Source of the DNA: Aureibacter tunicatorum
Lineage (GTDB): Bacteria > Bacteroidota > Bacteroidia > Cytophagales > Cyclobacteriaceae
Direction: 5' to 3'
Length of the DNA: 64,000 bases
Assembly: GCF_036492635.1 (NCBI RefSeq)
Contig: NZ_AP025306.1
Span: forward strand, 434,001-498,000
The notes under the pieces were generated by a model. It ran no database searches, was not told the origin of the DNA, and saw nothing but the letters and a program-made list of their open reading frames with translations. Positions within the stretch are counted from its first letter, which is position 1. The number at the start of each line of letters is the position of its first letter. Below, piece after piece: positions 34,198 to 43,742 of this stretch. The translations under genes and the position numbers were made by a program.

Positions 34198-35943
34198 ATG
34201 ACTTCATTTTCTGAAACTGGTCTTAAAGAAGAGATATTATCCGCTCTTGAGACTTTGGGTTTTGAAAAGCCTACCCCGATTCAAGAAAAAACTATTCCTC
34301 ATTTGTTGAATTCGAAACAGGATATTATCGCTTCTGCCCAAACAGGTACAGGTAAAACTGCTGCTTTTGGGTTGCCAGTTATTCATAATATAGATGTTGA
34401 CAATCGCAAACCCCAAGCTTTGATACTATGCCCGACCAGAGAGCTTTGTTTGCAAATTGCTAACGATTTAACACAATTTTCAAAATTCATCAAAGGATTG
34501 GAAATTGTCGCTGTGTATGGTGGTGCTAGTATTGAACCTCAAATTAAAGCTTTAGGAAAAGTTGCTCAAGTAGTGGTAGCTACTCCAGGTAGAGCAAAAG
34601 ATCTAATTTCTAGAAGAAAGCTTAATTTGAGTAATGTTGAAAGGGTTGTTCTTGATGAAGCTGACGAAATGTTGTCAATGGGATTTAAGGATGATTTAGA
34701 TGCTATCCTGAGTAGCGTGCCTGAGGAAAGACAAACGCTTTTATTTTCAGCCACGATGTCTGGTGAGGTAAAGCGTATCAGTAATGAGTACATGAATGAG
34801 CCTATCGAGCTATCGGCTGCAAGGATAAATTTAGGCTCTGAAAATGTAAGCCACGTATTCTATCAAGTTCATGCCAAAGACAGGTATGAGGTTTTGAAAA
34901 GAATTGCAGATATAAATCCTAATATTTATGGAATTGTTTTCTGTCGTACCAGAAAAGAGACTAAAGATATTGCGAGTCAGTTAATGCAAGATGGATACAA
35001 TGCTGATGCTTTGCATGGAGATCTTTCTCAAGCTCAACGTGACGAAGTAATGGGTAAATTCAGGTCCCGACAGTTGCAAATGCTAGTGGCAACTGACGTA
35101 GCAGCTAGAGGCTTGGATGTTAACGAATTGACTCACGTTATTAATTTTAATTTGCCTGATGACCCTGAAGTATACACGCACAGAAGTGGTAGAACAGGAA
35201 GAGCAGGTAATAAGGGGATCTCTGTCGCTATTATTCACTCTCGTGAGATGAGAAGAATCAAAGACATTGAGAGAAATTCCAGCATTAAATTCAAAAAAGA
35301 GCTTGTGCCTAATGGCAAAGATATTTGCACAAGGCAACTTTACGCTTTGATTGACAAGATCGAAAAAGTAGAGGTGAATGAACAGCAAATTGAACCATTC
35401 TTGCCGGAAATTTATCAAAAGTTGGAATGGCTTAGCAGAGAAGATTTGATTAAGCATTTTGTTTCAGCTGAGTTTAACAGATTTTTGGCTTATTATAAAA
35501 ATGCCAAGGATATCAATCTTCCGGATAAAAAAGAAAGGAAAGAGAGATCGGAAAGTAGAGATAGAGGAAATTCAAAAATGAGCAGGCTGTATATCAATTT
35601 AGGTGCTCATAGCCAGTTGACTCCTTTGAGACTAATCGGAATTGTTAATGAAGCTCTTGATTCAAGCAGTGCTGAAATTGGAAAGATTGAAATTATGAAT
35701 CGCTTTTCATTCTTTGAAATTGATACAGCCACTGTTGATAAACTGATTGCTAATATCAAAGATTTCGACTTTAGAGGCCAAGAAATTTCTATCGAAAGAG
35801 CTCAACAAAAAGATAATAATAACTCTTCATCAAAATATCGCGGAAGAGGAGAGGGAAGAAAAAGAGATTCCCGAAGAAGCTCTGGTGATTTTAAGAAAGG
35901 TGGAAATAACTCTAAATTTAGGGGAAAAAGAAATAGAAGATAA
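34198..35943 (+). CDS. DEAD-box ATP-dependent RNA helicase with DbpA-type RNA-binding domain
   Basis: The 581-residue protein shows all helicase motifs in order: Q motif FEKPTPIQEKTIP, Walker A AQTGTGKT, PTREL, GGAS, TPGR, DEAD in VVLDEADEML, SAT, then LHGDL, ATDVAARGLD and HRSGRTGRAG. At about residues 465-540 is a DbpA-like RNA-binding domain (MSRLYINLGAHSQLTPLRLIGIVNEA), and the tail is an Arg/Gly/Lys/Ser-rich region that binds RNA non-specifically. This resembles DeaD/CshA proteins, which unwind structured RNA during ribosome assembly and cold adaptation. It is the first gene of its direction after the origin and stands alone. Confidence 0.94.
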   Translation: MTSFSETGLKEEILSALETLGFEKPTPIQEKTIPHLLNSKQDIIASAQTGTGKTAAFGLPVIHNIDVDNRKPQALILCPTRELCLQIANDLTQFSKFIKGLEIVAVYGGASIEPQIKALGKVAQVVVATPGRAKDLISRRKLNLSNVERVVLDEADEMLSMGFKDDLDAILSSVPEERQTLLFSATMSGEVKRISNEYMNEPIELSAARINLGSENVSHVFYQVHAKDRYEVLKRIADINPNIYGIVFCRTRKETKDIASQLMQDGYNADALHGDLSQAQRDEVMGKFRSRQLQMLVATDVAARGLDVNELTHVINFNLPDDPEVYTHRSGRTGRAGNKGISVAIIHSREMRRIKDIERNSSIKFKKELVPNGKDICTRQLYALIDKIEKVEVNEQQIEPFLPEIYQKLEWLSREDLIKHFVSAEFNRFLAYYKNAKDINLPDKKERKERSESRDRGNSKMSRLYINLGAHSQLTPLRLIGIVNEALDSSSAEIGKIEIMNRFSFFEIDTATVDKLIANIKDFDFRGQEISIERAQQKDNNNSSSKYRGRGEGRKRDSRRSSGDFKKGGNNSKFRGKRNRR

Positions 35944-35952
35944 TTTCTATTT

Positions 35953-36978
35953 TTAAGGGCAGTTGAACGTTGCTGTTGCATAATTTAGCATCTGTCCTTT
36001 TGCATCATAATATTTGGAGCTTACCATATTTCCAAATTGGTCATATTGATATGTCGTATATTGCAGTACAGTTCCTTGGGCGGAAAGGTAAGTTTGATTA
36101 ATCTTTTCACCTGCGGAGTTGTACTCATATTCGATTTTTCCTTTGTACTCATCGTATTTCCCTCTATAAGAATTATATAGAGAGTCAACATAGTTTCGAT
36201 ATTCTTGATAATGATTGTTGACATAGCCTTCTACTTGGCCCTTGGAATCATATAATGTTGTAGCTATAGGTTGGCCATATTCATCATATTCGTATTGCAA
36301 CCAGTTTTGAAGCCGCCCTCTTTGGTTGTAAATGAAAGTTTGAACTCTATTGTTTTGCTCGTCATAAAAGTGCTGCATATAGCCTTTGAGTTCACTTCCT
36401 TTCCCATATAGGTATTCTCTGCCTACATTAATCTGATTCTCAATATGTCTTTGCACTTGAGATACAATGAGACCAGCAGGGTCTAAGCTAGTATAGCTTA
36501 AATACTGGGCATATCTGCTCCAAGGGTCCCCCGGAATCATATGGGAGAAAGCTCCGGCGAATTCACCATAGCTTCCTGAATATCCATAAGATAATAGCTG
36601 ATAGCCTTGCACTACTCCTTCGTTGTCAAATACTGCTTGCTTTAGTTTTCTTCCATGTTCATCGTATTCGTTTTGTATCCAAGATTTCATTTGACCTCTA
36701 GGATCATATTTCATGACATTTGTTTGCAAGCAATCATTTCCAGCGCTTTTGTAGCTTTCGATCTCAGATTGTCCGGTGGGCTGAGTGGTTTCAGCTACTT
36801 TTGACATAAATTTAGTCTGAAGAGGAGAGTCTTGGAAAAATAGATAGCTCATAAAAAGCTCTACTTCGAATGTTTCTTCGCTGTCATAAATATTTGCGCT
36901 TGTAGGAACTATAAAAGCGATCGTTAGAAAAAATATGAAAAGGTAATTAACGAGCTTTTTACGGCTTAGAAGTTTCAT
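35953..36978 (-). CDS. Exported protein built of YD-like repeats
   Basis: The 341-residue protein has a signal peptide (LFIFFLTIAFIVPTSA). From about residue 90 it is made of repeats in the style YDxxGxxxxxxQxxYDExGxxxxxxxYDxxGxVxGY, e.g. EYDEYGQPIATTLYDSKGQ and YQYDQFGNMVSSKYYDAKGQ. This pattern is close to the YD repeats of RHS proteins, but the protein lacks an RHS core or toxin end. A Tyr-rich non-repeat stretch lies in the middle. Its start overlaps the preceding gene by 20 bp, so the pair is translationally coupled. I infer a surface or secreted role but cannot name a function. Confidence 0.75.
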   Translation of the reverse strand: MKLLSRKKLVNYLFIFFLTIAFIVPTSANIYDSEETFEVELFMSYLFFQDSPLQTKFMSKVAETTQPTGQSEIESYKSAGNDCLQTNVMKYDPRGQMKSWIQNEYDEHGRKLKQAVFDNEGVVQGYQLLSYGYSGSYGEFAGAFSHMIPGDPWSRYAQYLSYTSLDPAGLIVSQVQRHIENQINVGREYLYGKGSELKGYMQHFYDEQNNRVQTFIYNQRGRLQNWLQYEYDEYGQPIATTLYDSKGQVEGYVNNHYQEYRNYVDSLYNSYRGKYDEYKGKIEYEYNSAGEKINQTYLSAQGTVLQYTTYQYDQFGNMVSSKYYDAKGQMLNYATATFNCP

Positions 36979-37972
36979 TTTCTTTAAGGTGTAGGTGATA
37001 AGAAATCATTTTTATGTAGATTTTTTTATAGTTAATTTTATTTCTATTTTCTACATATAAGTTGACATCTTTATTGATAATCTCATAGGGATTAATCGCT
37101 CCAAAATGTTTTTGATCTTGGCTTAATGGAACTTGAACGCCATTATAGAGAAGGTGAAATTTGATATCGGGATCCTGTGAGCTACTAACTTCAATTTTAT
37201 CAATTCCAAATGCTTTTGACGGTATGGATGTATCATATGTACCTGGTTCATTTGTCGTGAGTTTGCTAGTCATTGTTGTATCGGTTGTGATCGCATAAGA
37301 TATTCCGAGCAGATTTGGTAAATCAGGGTATGAGATAGGAATAACATAACTGCTATTTTGAGAAATATTCAGTTTGGGAGATACATTGAGCTCTTTTGAA
37401 AAAATCACTGTGGCTATTGTGTCGAACTTTACCGTATCAAGCATTACGACAGGCTTTGGCTTTGGCATCTGAGTAATTTCCACGGCAAATGTTTTTGGCA
37501 ATAGAGATTTATTCTTGAATATCAAGCTATAATTCCCCGTCTGATTGATGTAGAATGTTTTTTCAAGCATAGGAAGGTTATTTCCTTGAAATAATGGTCC
37601 AGCACCTTGTTGAGTGAATGAGAACTGTCCAATACCTCCTTTGCCTAGGAGTTCGTTAGTATTAACTAGTGAGTCAGCTCCTTTTAATTTAGTCGCAGGG
37701 TCAGGTAATTTTGCGGCTTGAGTTTTTTCAAAACTGCTGATTTTGTCGTTATTGAGATAGCCGCCAGTATTGGGAAGTGAGGATTTAACTTTGGTAAATG
37801 ATATTTTTACTGAATCGCCTTCTTTGAATGGGTATGTAAGGATTTTTTTCTTGAAAGTGGGGACTTTAACTTTCACGTTATATTTGTGGGGTTTAATCTC
37901 TTCGTTTTGAGCAAAGGAAATTTTAGCAATGCATATGAGTAATGCGAATACGATAATTGTCTGAAATTTCAT
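36959..37972 (-). CDS. Exported hypothetical protein (337 aa)
   Basis: From the ATG at 37972 the protein has 337 residues and a clean signal peptide (MKFQTIIVFALLICIAKISFA); an ATG at 38005 would add 11 residues. After cleavage there is an Asn/Gln/Pro-rich region followed by short beta-strand segments such as KTFYINQTGNYSLIFKNKS, resembling an Ig-like or jelly-roll fold with a Lys/Pro linker (MPKPKPVVML). No family is recognised. The last residues overlap the start of the YD-repeat gene, suggesting they act together, possibly as a secreted pair. Confidence 0.7.
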   Translation of the reverse strand: MKFQTIIVFALLICIAKISFAQNEEIKPHKYNVKVKVPTFKKKILTYPFKEGDSVKISFTKVKSSLPNTGGYLNNDKISSFEKTQAAKLPDPATKLKGADSLVNTNELLGKGGIGQFSFTQQGAGPLFQGNNLPMLEKTFYINQTGNYSLIFKNKSLLPKTFAVEITQMPKPKPVVMLDTVKFDTIATVIFSKELNVSPKLNISQNSSYVIPISYPDLPNLLGISYAITTDTTMTSKLTTNEPGTYDTSIPSKAFGIDKIEVSSSQDPDIKFHLLYNGVQVPLSQDQKHFGAINPYEIINKDVNLYVENRNKINYKKIYIKMISYHLHLKENETSKP

Positions 37973-38014
37973 ATTATTACCTTTTGTAATAATACTTTTT
38001 TTCAAGCTTAATGT

Positions 38015-38860
38015 TTAAGCGATTATTCTTTGATAATTTTTCAAATCAAATTTGTTGATGATTTGGTCTTTGATTCTTTGAGTGAGCTCCCCTAAGTCGC
38101 ATCGTTCTTCTCTGCGATTTGAAATAAATGTCAATTGAAGTTGCTTTTGATGGTACTTGGAATAGTTTTTTGGGTTGAATGACTCATCCAGACTGTTGAA
38201 TTGCCAGTCGAAAATTTGTTCGGACTGTTCCATAACCGATTCTATAAATGCTGGAAGCTCCGAATTGTTAAGAGTAATGAACCCGTTGTGTACTTGGAAG
38301 TCGTCTTCAGCGATATCTTTTATCTTGTGAGCGAAGACTTCCATGATTTTATTAATTGTTTTGGATGTTGTATAAGGAAAATAGTATTTCATCCAAAATA
38401 TAATCTCACCACTTAAGTCGCTGATTCTTAAACATAACTTATTTTGCTCTTTTTTTTGCAAATTTTGTTTTACTTTGGAAATTAGGTATTGGACTTTCAG
38501 AGGAATTTGGCCTGATACCAAGTTGTAGATTGAAAGTTCATAAAGTATCAAGATATTTTCAATATTTGAAGGAAGTCCTTTTTGCTTTAGTTGATTCGGT
38601 ATATATTCACCAATGTACCAAGCTAGTATTTCAACAGCATTATTCATCGTTTGAAGCTCGCATAGTGCATATTGATTTTGATGATGATGATTGTAAAGTT
38701 TTATCACTCTTTTTTTGGATGTCATAAAAATATAGACTCCTGCTTCGAAATTTGATGAAATGGTAAGCTTTTCTAGCTCGTAAAGTATAATGCTGTTTAA
38801 TAGGTTGGGCTCTATGTTGTATAGCATTTCTTTAGAGGAGATGAGTTTATTTATATTCAT
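38015..38860 (-). CDS. Hypothetical cytoplasmic protein (281 aa)
   Basis: The frame is open from 38959, but the ATG at 38860 (MNINKLISSKEMLYNIEPNLL) is the better start, because the upstream 33 residues read like untranslated DNA. The product is mainly helical, rich in Leu, Ile, Asn and Gln, with no signal peptide, and ends LTQRIKDQIINKFDLKNYQ. No known family is recognised. It lies 42 bp before the start of the exported protein gene in the same direction, so it probably heads a three-gene cluster with the two exported proteins. It could be a regulator or a chaperone for them. Confidence 0.6.
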   Translation of the reverse strand: MNINKLISSKEMLYNIEPNLLNSIILYELEKLTISSNFEAGVYIFMTSKKRVIKLYNHHHQNQYALCELQTMNNAVEILAWYIGEYIPNQLKQKGLPSNIENILILYELSIYNLVSGQIPLKVQYLISKVKQNLQKKEQNKLCLRISDLSGEIIFWMKYYFPYTTSKTINKIMEVFAHKIKDIAEDDFQVHNGFITLNNSELPAFIESVMEQSEQIFDWQFNSLDESFNPKNYSKYHQKQLQLTFISNRREERCDLGELTQRIKDQIINKFDLKNYQRIIA

Positions 38861-39155
38861 ATGAATAATGGTAGTTATGCTATAGGTAATGGAAAAACCT
38901 TGCCATAGTTTACGTTTATGCTTTGACTCGCTTATATCTGTTAAAAAATTATAAATCATTGATAATTAGGTCTATTAGCAAACACTTTCTTGCTTTTTTT
39001 GCGTATTATGATTTCAGAGTGATGTTGATAGCAATTTGTGATTGTTAAAGTGATATATCTATTTAAATATTATATTTATCTAATATTGAACTCAGGAATT
39101 TTTTTATAAGAAAAAATTCATTTTACTTTGCGACGTTTTACCAAACTACATATAA

Positions 39156-39884
39156 ATGAAAGTAATTCAGTTGTTTATCTTTCTCAACTACTTTGCTATG
39201 GGAGAAGAAGCACATAGCCCAAAGCGAAAGCTAGAGGATCATCATATGGATTTCATAAGGATGATCAAGCCGTTGGTTGATGAGGAGAATCAAAAATTAC
39301 AAGACTTGCGTAGCCTTATACTGAATGTTGAGGAGACCTTTCTGATGAATGGAAAGTTCGGAGTCAATGATATTGATTTGATTCAAAAGATTTCCAAAGA
39401 GTATGATGTGAAAATAAACAAACCACTTGAAGAATACTCTTATCCTGAAGGGATTGCCTTATTGGATCGATTAAAAATACATGTCGATATTATACCTGAG
39501 AAGCTGGTTCTTGCTCAAGCAATTATTGAAACAGGCTGGGGAACTTCCAAATTTGCTAAATTGGCTAATAACTATTTTGGCATACATTGTTATAAGCCTG
39601 ATTGTGGCATGAAGCCCGCGCATGCGCCAGATGCTAAATTTTCTGTTAAAAAGTATTCTAGTCCACAAGAAGCTGTGGAAGATTACATGTATTTGCTTAA
39701 TACTGGAAGAGCGTACAAAAAGCTAAGAAAAATTCGTGAACAGAATAGATTAGCTGGAATAGATCCAGAGGCAGTTAGTATGGCTCAGGGCTTGGTTTTG
39801 TATTCTGAGAGGGGCGAAGTATATATTCGTTTGATTGAGAAAGTAATTAACAGATATATACCTGATAATCTAGCTTTACTTTAA
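39156..39884 (+). CDS. Bax-like glucosaminidase
   Basis: The 242-residue protein has a weak N-terminal hydrophobic segment (KVIQLFIFLNYFAMG) that may act as a signal. The glucosaminidase domain is at about 85-235. The catalytic Glu is expected in LAQAIIETGWGTSKFA, followed by ANNYFGIHC, FSVKKYSSPQEAVEDYMYLLNT and a late AMAQGL-like SMAQGLVLYSERGEVYI. This matches E. coli Bax and its relatives, which cleave the peptidoglycan backbone. Two Cys in HCYKPDCG are a common variant. It stands alone upstream of the capsule-export genes and ends in a terminator. Confidence 0.88.
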   Translation: MKVIQLFIFLNYFAMGEEAHSPKRKLEDHHMDFIRMIKPLVDEENQKLQDLRSLILNVEETFLMNGKFGVNDIDLIQKISKEYDVKINKPLEEYSYPEGIALLDRLKIHVDIIPEKLVLAQAIIETGWGTSKFAKLANNYFGIHCYKPDCGMKPAHAPDAKFSVKKYSSPQEAVEDYMYLLNTGRAYKKLRKIREQNRLAGIDPEAVSMAQGLVLYSERGEVYIRLIEKVINRYIPDNLALL

Positions 39885-39919
39885 GCTAAAATCAAAAAAA
39901 ATCTTTATTTTTGTTGCGG

Positions 39920-39960
39920 AAAAAGGCTTTTAGCTTCATTGCTTAAGCCTTTTTCTTTTA
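39920..39960 (+). terminator. Terminator after the glucosaminidase gene
   Basis: AAAAAGGCTT (39920-39929) pairs with AAGCCTTTTT (39945-39954) around a 15-nt loop that can form extra pairs, followed by CTTTTA. Confidence 0.75.
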
Positions 39961-40070
39961 TATTTATTAAACAAGAGAAGAAAAAATAGATACAAATAGT
40001 TAATTATTTTTATTTTTTTTTAAGTTTGTCGAATGAATTGAAATAGCAGTTTGCTTAAATGGTAGAGAAG

Positions 40071-40850
40071 ATGAAGAAAAGTTTTTTGTTATTGTTTTTT
40101 AGTCTAGTAATCTTAAATTTTTTTTCCTGTAGGCCTCATAAAGAGTTGGTTTATTTTCAGGATTTGCATAAAGCTGGACTAGTTGCCGTAAATGATAGTG
40201 TTCCGTTGCATATTTTAAAAACCAATGACAATCTTTATGTGGATGTGAAAAGTTTAAATCCTGAAATTTCCCAAATGTTCAGTAATACAGGTGGTGCGGG
40301 AGGAAATATGGAGATTAATAAATACAATTCTCCGACAAATCAATATGTATTCGGGTATATAATAAATACAGAGGGAGATATCGAGCTTCCGATATTAGGA
40401 AAAGTTCATATGGCTGGACTTAACCTTGAACAAGCAAGAGATTCTATTCAATCGAGGGCAGATGAGTATTTGAATGATGCGACAGTTACCGTAAAATTGT
40501 TGAACAATAGATTTACAGTAATGGGGGAAGTAAAGAAGCCAGGAGCTTATTTTAATAATAGCAATGAACTTAATGTATTGGAGGCTTTGGCAATCGCTGG
40601 GGATGTGACAGTATATGGGGAGTTGAAAAAGGTTTTGGTGATTAGGCCTACTGATAATGGCAATGAAACGTATAGGCTGGACTTGACGAGTAAGGAAGCA
40701 TTTCTTTCAGATGCTTACTATATTCAGTCTAATGATATAATTTATGTAGAGGCAGCGAAATTAAAAGGTTGGAATACAGGTTTGTCGAATTACAGTTTGG
40801 TTTTGACTGGTTTGACAGCATTGATCAGTATACTTACATTTTTAAAATAA
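40071..40850 (+). CDS. Polysaccharide export lipoprotein (Wza/BexD type)
   Basis: The protein is 259 residues from the ATG at 40071; an in-frame ATG at 40059 adds four. The lipoprotein signal ends in ILNFFSCRPHKELVYFQD, characteristic of Bacteroidota export proteins. The Poly_export and SLBB domains follow: LKTNDNLYVDVKSLNPE, GYIINTEGDIELPILGKVHMAG, RFTVMGEVKKPGAYF and LEALAIAGDVT. A single C-terminal membrane helix (LVLTGLTALISILTFL) would span the outer membrane. It forms the exit channel for capsule or exopolysaccharide. The Wzc-like kinase gene follows after 25 bp. Confidence 0.93.
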   Translation: MKKSFLLLFFSLVILNFFSCRPHKELVYFQDLHKAGLVAVNDSVPLHILKTNDNLYVDVKSLNPEISQMFSNTGGAGGNMEINKYNSPTNQYVFGYIINTEGDIELPILGKVHMAGLNLEQARDSIQSRADEYLNDATVTVKLLNNRFTVMGEVKKPGAYFNNSNELNVLEALAIAGDVTVYGELKKVLVIRPTDNGNETYRLDLTSKEAFLSDAYYIQSNDIIYVEAAKLKGWNTGLSNYSLVLTGLTALISILTFLK

Positions 40851-40875
40851 GACACATATTTAACTACACATATAG

Positions 40876-43287
40876 ATGAATTCGGCCAAGCGAGAAGAGT
40901 TTTTTGAATTAGAAGAGGGCATTAATTTTAAAGAGCTGTTTTTTAAATTATTAAGCAAATGGTATTTGTTTGTTTTATTTATTCCCATGGGAGCGTTTTT
41001 CGCTTTTATTGGAACTAAGTTTATGGCGCCCAAGCATAAAGTTTCATCAACTATTCTAGTGGAAGAGAATGGAGGATCAAATATGCAGTTGTTTGAAGGT
41101 TTGGATTTCATGCAGAAAAATGTAAATCTTCAAAATAAAATTGCCGTATTGGAGTCATATACTTTAAATAGGGAGGCAATTGAGGCATTGCCATTTGATA
41201 TTTTTTATTATAAAAAGGGGGTGTTCAGGTATGCTGAACAATTTTCGAAACTTCCTTTTAAAATAGTTTATGACAAGTCGAAATTCAACCTTCCTGAAGT
41301 TGAGTTAGATATATCTTTCAATAATTATCAAGAGTTTAAATTGAAAATTGATGCTGATTTAAAGGCAATTGATTATGACTTTTTGGAACAAGATTTAGTT
41401 CTAGATTTGCAAAAGACAATTAATTTCGGAGACGAATATGTTACGGATTTTTTTGCATTTAAAGTTATTCCAAATGTTGATTACCGTATAGACTTTGAAG
41501 CTGAAGGACTTCAGGAGTATCGATTTGTTTTTAAAGATCCTAACCTGCTGACTCTTGATTATATGAATAGCTTAAACACAAGCTTAATAAATAAAGATGC
41601 TTCAGTGATTCAGTTGAATGTGGAAGGAGAAGTACCGGCCAAGGAGGTCGCTTATTTAAATAAACTTGCGGATGCGTATATAGATTTTTGGTTGAAAGAA
41701 AAAAATAAGGCATCTGAAAATACTGTTAAGTTTATAGATGCACAATTGGCGACTGTAGCTGATTCTTTAAAGTTAACGGGAACGCATTATCAAAATTTTA
41801 GATCAAATCATCGAGTGATTGATTTGAGTTCTGAAGGCAAAGTGTTGATTGAAAAAGTAGAGGATTTGCATTCTCAAAAAGCGCTTATAGATATTAAAAT
41901 TGATTATTTTAAATATTTAAACGAATATGCTCAAGAGAAGACAACTTTCAAAGATATTATCATTCCTAGTGTTATTGGAATTGAAGATCCTTTGTTGAAT
42001 AACTTAGTACTCAAACTCAATGAGCTTTATAATAAAAAAGCGGTTACTTCTTATTCCGCTAAGGAAAAAAACCCAAGTTTAGTTTTAGTGGATTTGGAAA
42101 TACAGAATGTTACAAATTCGTTGATTGAGAATCTTAAAAACTTATTAAACTCATCTTATTTCGAGAAAGAAACCATTGATAGTCAATTAAGTAAAATCAA
42201 TCAAAATATAGCCCAGTTACCCGAGACTGAACAAAAGTTAATCAACATTCAGAGAAAATTTGAAGTAAATAGCGAATTATATACTTTGTTGTTGCAAAAG
42301 AGATCTGAAGCTGAAATTACAAAAGCCTCTAATGTTCCTGATAGTAAAATTATTGATATAGCAAGAGTTGAGACATCTGAGAAAACAGGCCCCAAGCTAT
42401 TGCTTAACTTATTGATAGGTTTAATATTAGGATTTTTAATACCTTTTATCTACGTTCTTCTTGAAGATTATTTTAACAATAAAATAGAATCAGCCAAAGA
42501 TATTACAGATAAAACTGATTTGCCATTATTAGGTATGATTATCAAACATGACTCTGATGATGAATTTAGTGTGGTTGATAATCCTAGAGCGCCGATAGCT
42601 GAAGCATTTAGAAGTCTTAGAACTAAATTAGACTTTATGATGAAAGGCAATGACGAGCAAGTTATTTCTTTGAACTCAGTAATTAGTGGAGAAGGAAAGA
42701 CATTTAATTCAATTAATTTGGCATCAATATTTGCGATGTCATCGAAGAAAGTGCTTTTAGTTGGGGCTGACTTGAGAAAACCAAGGCTTCATAAGGCCTT
42801 GCCTATTAAAAATGTCATAGGGCTGAGCACATATTTAGCAGGTTCAACTAGCTTTGATGAGGTTATTCAAAACTCTGGAGTTAATGATAATATGAAAATA
42901 GTGGCCTCAGGGCCAGTGCCCCCGAATCCTTCGGAATTGATAAATAATCAGCGTTTTCAAGAGTTTTTGAAGATTGCGAAATCGAATTTTGATTATGTAG
43001 TTTTTGATAATGCTCCATTAGGTTTGGTTACCGATGCGGCTTTAGTAAACAAATATGTGAATCGAAAATTATTTGTTGTTAGAGAAGGGTATAGCTTGAA
43101 GGATTCTATTGAATTTATTGATGATTTAGGGAAAAGTGAAGATAATATTGGCTTGATTATAACAGATGTAAAAGTTAAGAAGGGGGGAAGTTATGGTAAG
43201 TATCAGTATTATGCTTATTCTGAGAGTTATGGCGATGAGTCTGATGGAGGTTTTAAGATGAAAATTAAAAATTTAATTAAACGATAG
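40876..43287 (+). CDS. Wzc-type polysaccharide co-polymerase and tyrosine kinase
   Basis: The 803-residue protein has a Wzz-type N-terminal domain (membrane segment about residues 31-52), a large periplasmic coiled-coil region, and a second membrane segment near 515-535. The cytoplasmic BY-kinase follows, with Walker A SGEGKT (Lys608), Walker A' LLVGADLRKPRLH and Walker B YVVFDNAPLG. The C-terminus has a tyrosine cluster (GSYGKYQYYAYSESYG), the expected autophosphorylation sites. It controls chain length and export through the Wza-type channel. The HAD gene starts at the base after its stop, so the three genes form one operon. Confidence 0.95.
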   Translation: MNSAKREEFFELEEGINFKELFFKLLSKWYLFVLFIPMGAFFAFIGTKFMAPKHKVSSTILVEENGGSNMQLFEGLDFMQKNVNLQNKIAVLESYTLNREAIEALPFDIFYYKKGVFRYAEQFSKLPFKIVYDKSKFNLPEVELDISFNNYQEFKLKIDADLKAIDYDFLEQDLVLDLQKTINFGDEYVTDFFAFKVIPNVDYRIDFEAEGLQEYRFVFKDPNLLTLDYMNSLNTSLINKDASVIQLNVEGEVPAKEVAYLNKLADAYIDFWLKEKNKASENTVKFIDAQLATVADSLKLTGTHYQNFRSNHRVIDLSSEGKVLIEKVEDLHSQKALIDIKIDYFKYLNEYAQEKTTFKDIIIPSVIGIEDPLLNNLVLKLNELYNKKAVTSYSAKEKNPSLVLVDLEIQNVTNSLIENLKNLLNSSYFEKETIDSQLSKINQNIAQLPETEQKLINIQRKFEVNSELYTLLLQKRSEAEITKASNVPDSKIIDIARVETSEKTGPKLLLNLLIGLILGFLIPFIYVLLEDYFNNKIESAKDITDKTDLPLLGMIIKHDSDDEFSVVDNPRAPIAEAFRSLRTKLDFMMKGNDEQVISLNSVISGEGKTFNSINLASIFAMSSKKVLLVGADLRKPRLHKALPIKNVIGLSTYLAGSTSFDEVIQNSGVNDNMKIVASGPVPPNPSELINNQRFQEFLKIAKSNFDYVVFDNAPLGLVTDAALVNKYVNRKLFVVREGYSLKDSIEFIDDLGKSEDNIGLIITDVKVKKGGSYGKYQYYAYSESYGDESDGGFKMKIKNLIKR

Positions 43288-43680
43288 ATGGTTATAGCAG
43301 TCGATTTTGATGGTACTATTGTAGAGCATAAATACCCTAAAATAGGCAAAGAAATACCTTTTGCTATAGATACCTTAAAGGCTCTTCAAGCTGAGGGACA
43401 TACATTGATTTTGTGGTCATATCGTGCTGGTGAAGAACTTGAAGAAGCGGTTAAATTTTGCGAAGTAAGAGGATTGGAATTTTTTGCTTGTAATAGAAAT
43501 TATCCGGATGAAAAGTATGTTGAGGGGAAAGTCAGTAGAAAGATTTTAGCGGATTTATACATAGATGATAGAAGTTTTGGTGGCTTGCCTGACTGGGGTG
43601 AAATGTATGAGAGTATTTTGAAAAAAAAGCATTTGGGTGCTAAGAAAAAGAAGAAAAAGTTTTTTGGTTTTATAGGTTAA
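43288..43680 (+). CDS. HAD-superfamily phosphatase
   Basis: The 130-residue protein has HAD motif I at its start, AVDFDGTIVEHKYPK (Asp6, Asp8), motif II in LILWSYRAGEE and a late DLYIDDRSFG for motif IV. A cap-less C0-type core is implied by the short length. It ends in a Lys-rich tail. The start codon is directly adjacent to the Wzc stop, so the two are co-translated. A kinase paired with a phosphatase recalls Wzb, but Wzb is a low-molecular-weight protein tyrosine phosphatase, so this would be an unrelated replacement. That role is inference; it could act on a sugar phosphate. Confidence 0.85.
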   Translation: MVIAVDFDGTIVEHKYPKIGKEIPFAIDTLKALQAEGHTLILWSYRAGEELEEAVKFCEVRGLEFFACNRNYPDEKYVEGKVSRKILADLYIDDRSFGGLPDWGEMYESILKKKHLGAKKKKKKFFGFIG

Positions 43681-43742
43681 GTCATTATTTAACATAATAC
43701 ATATTATATTTATAAACATAGTGAATCTTTTACTTAACTTGC

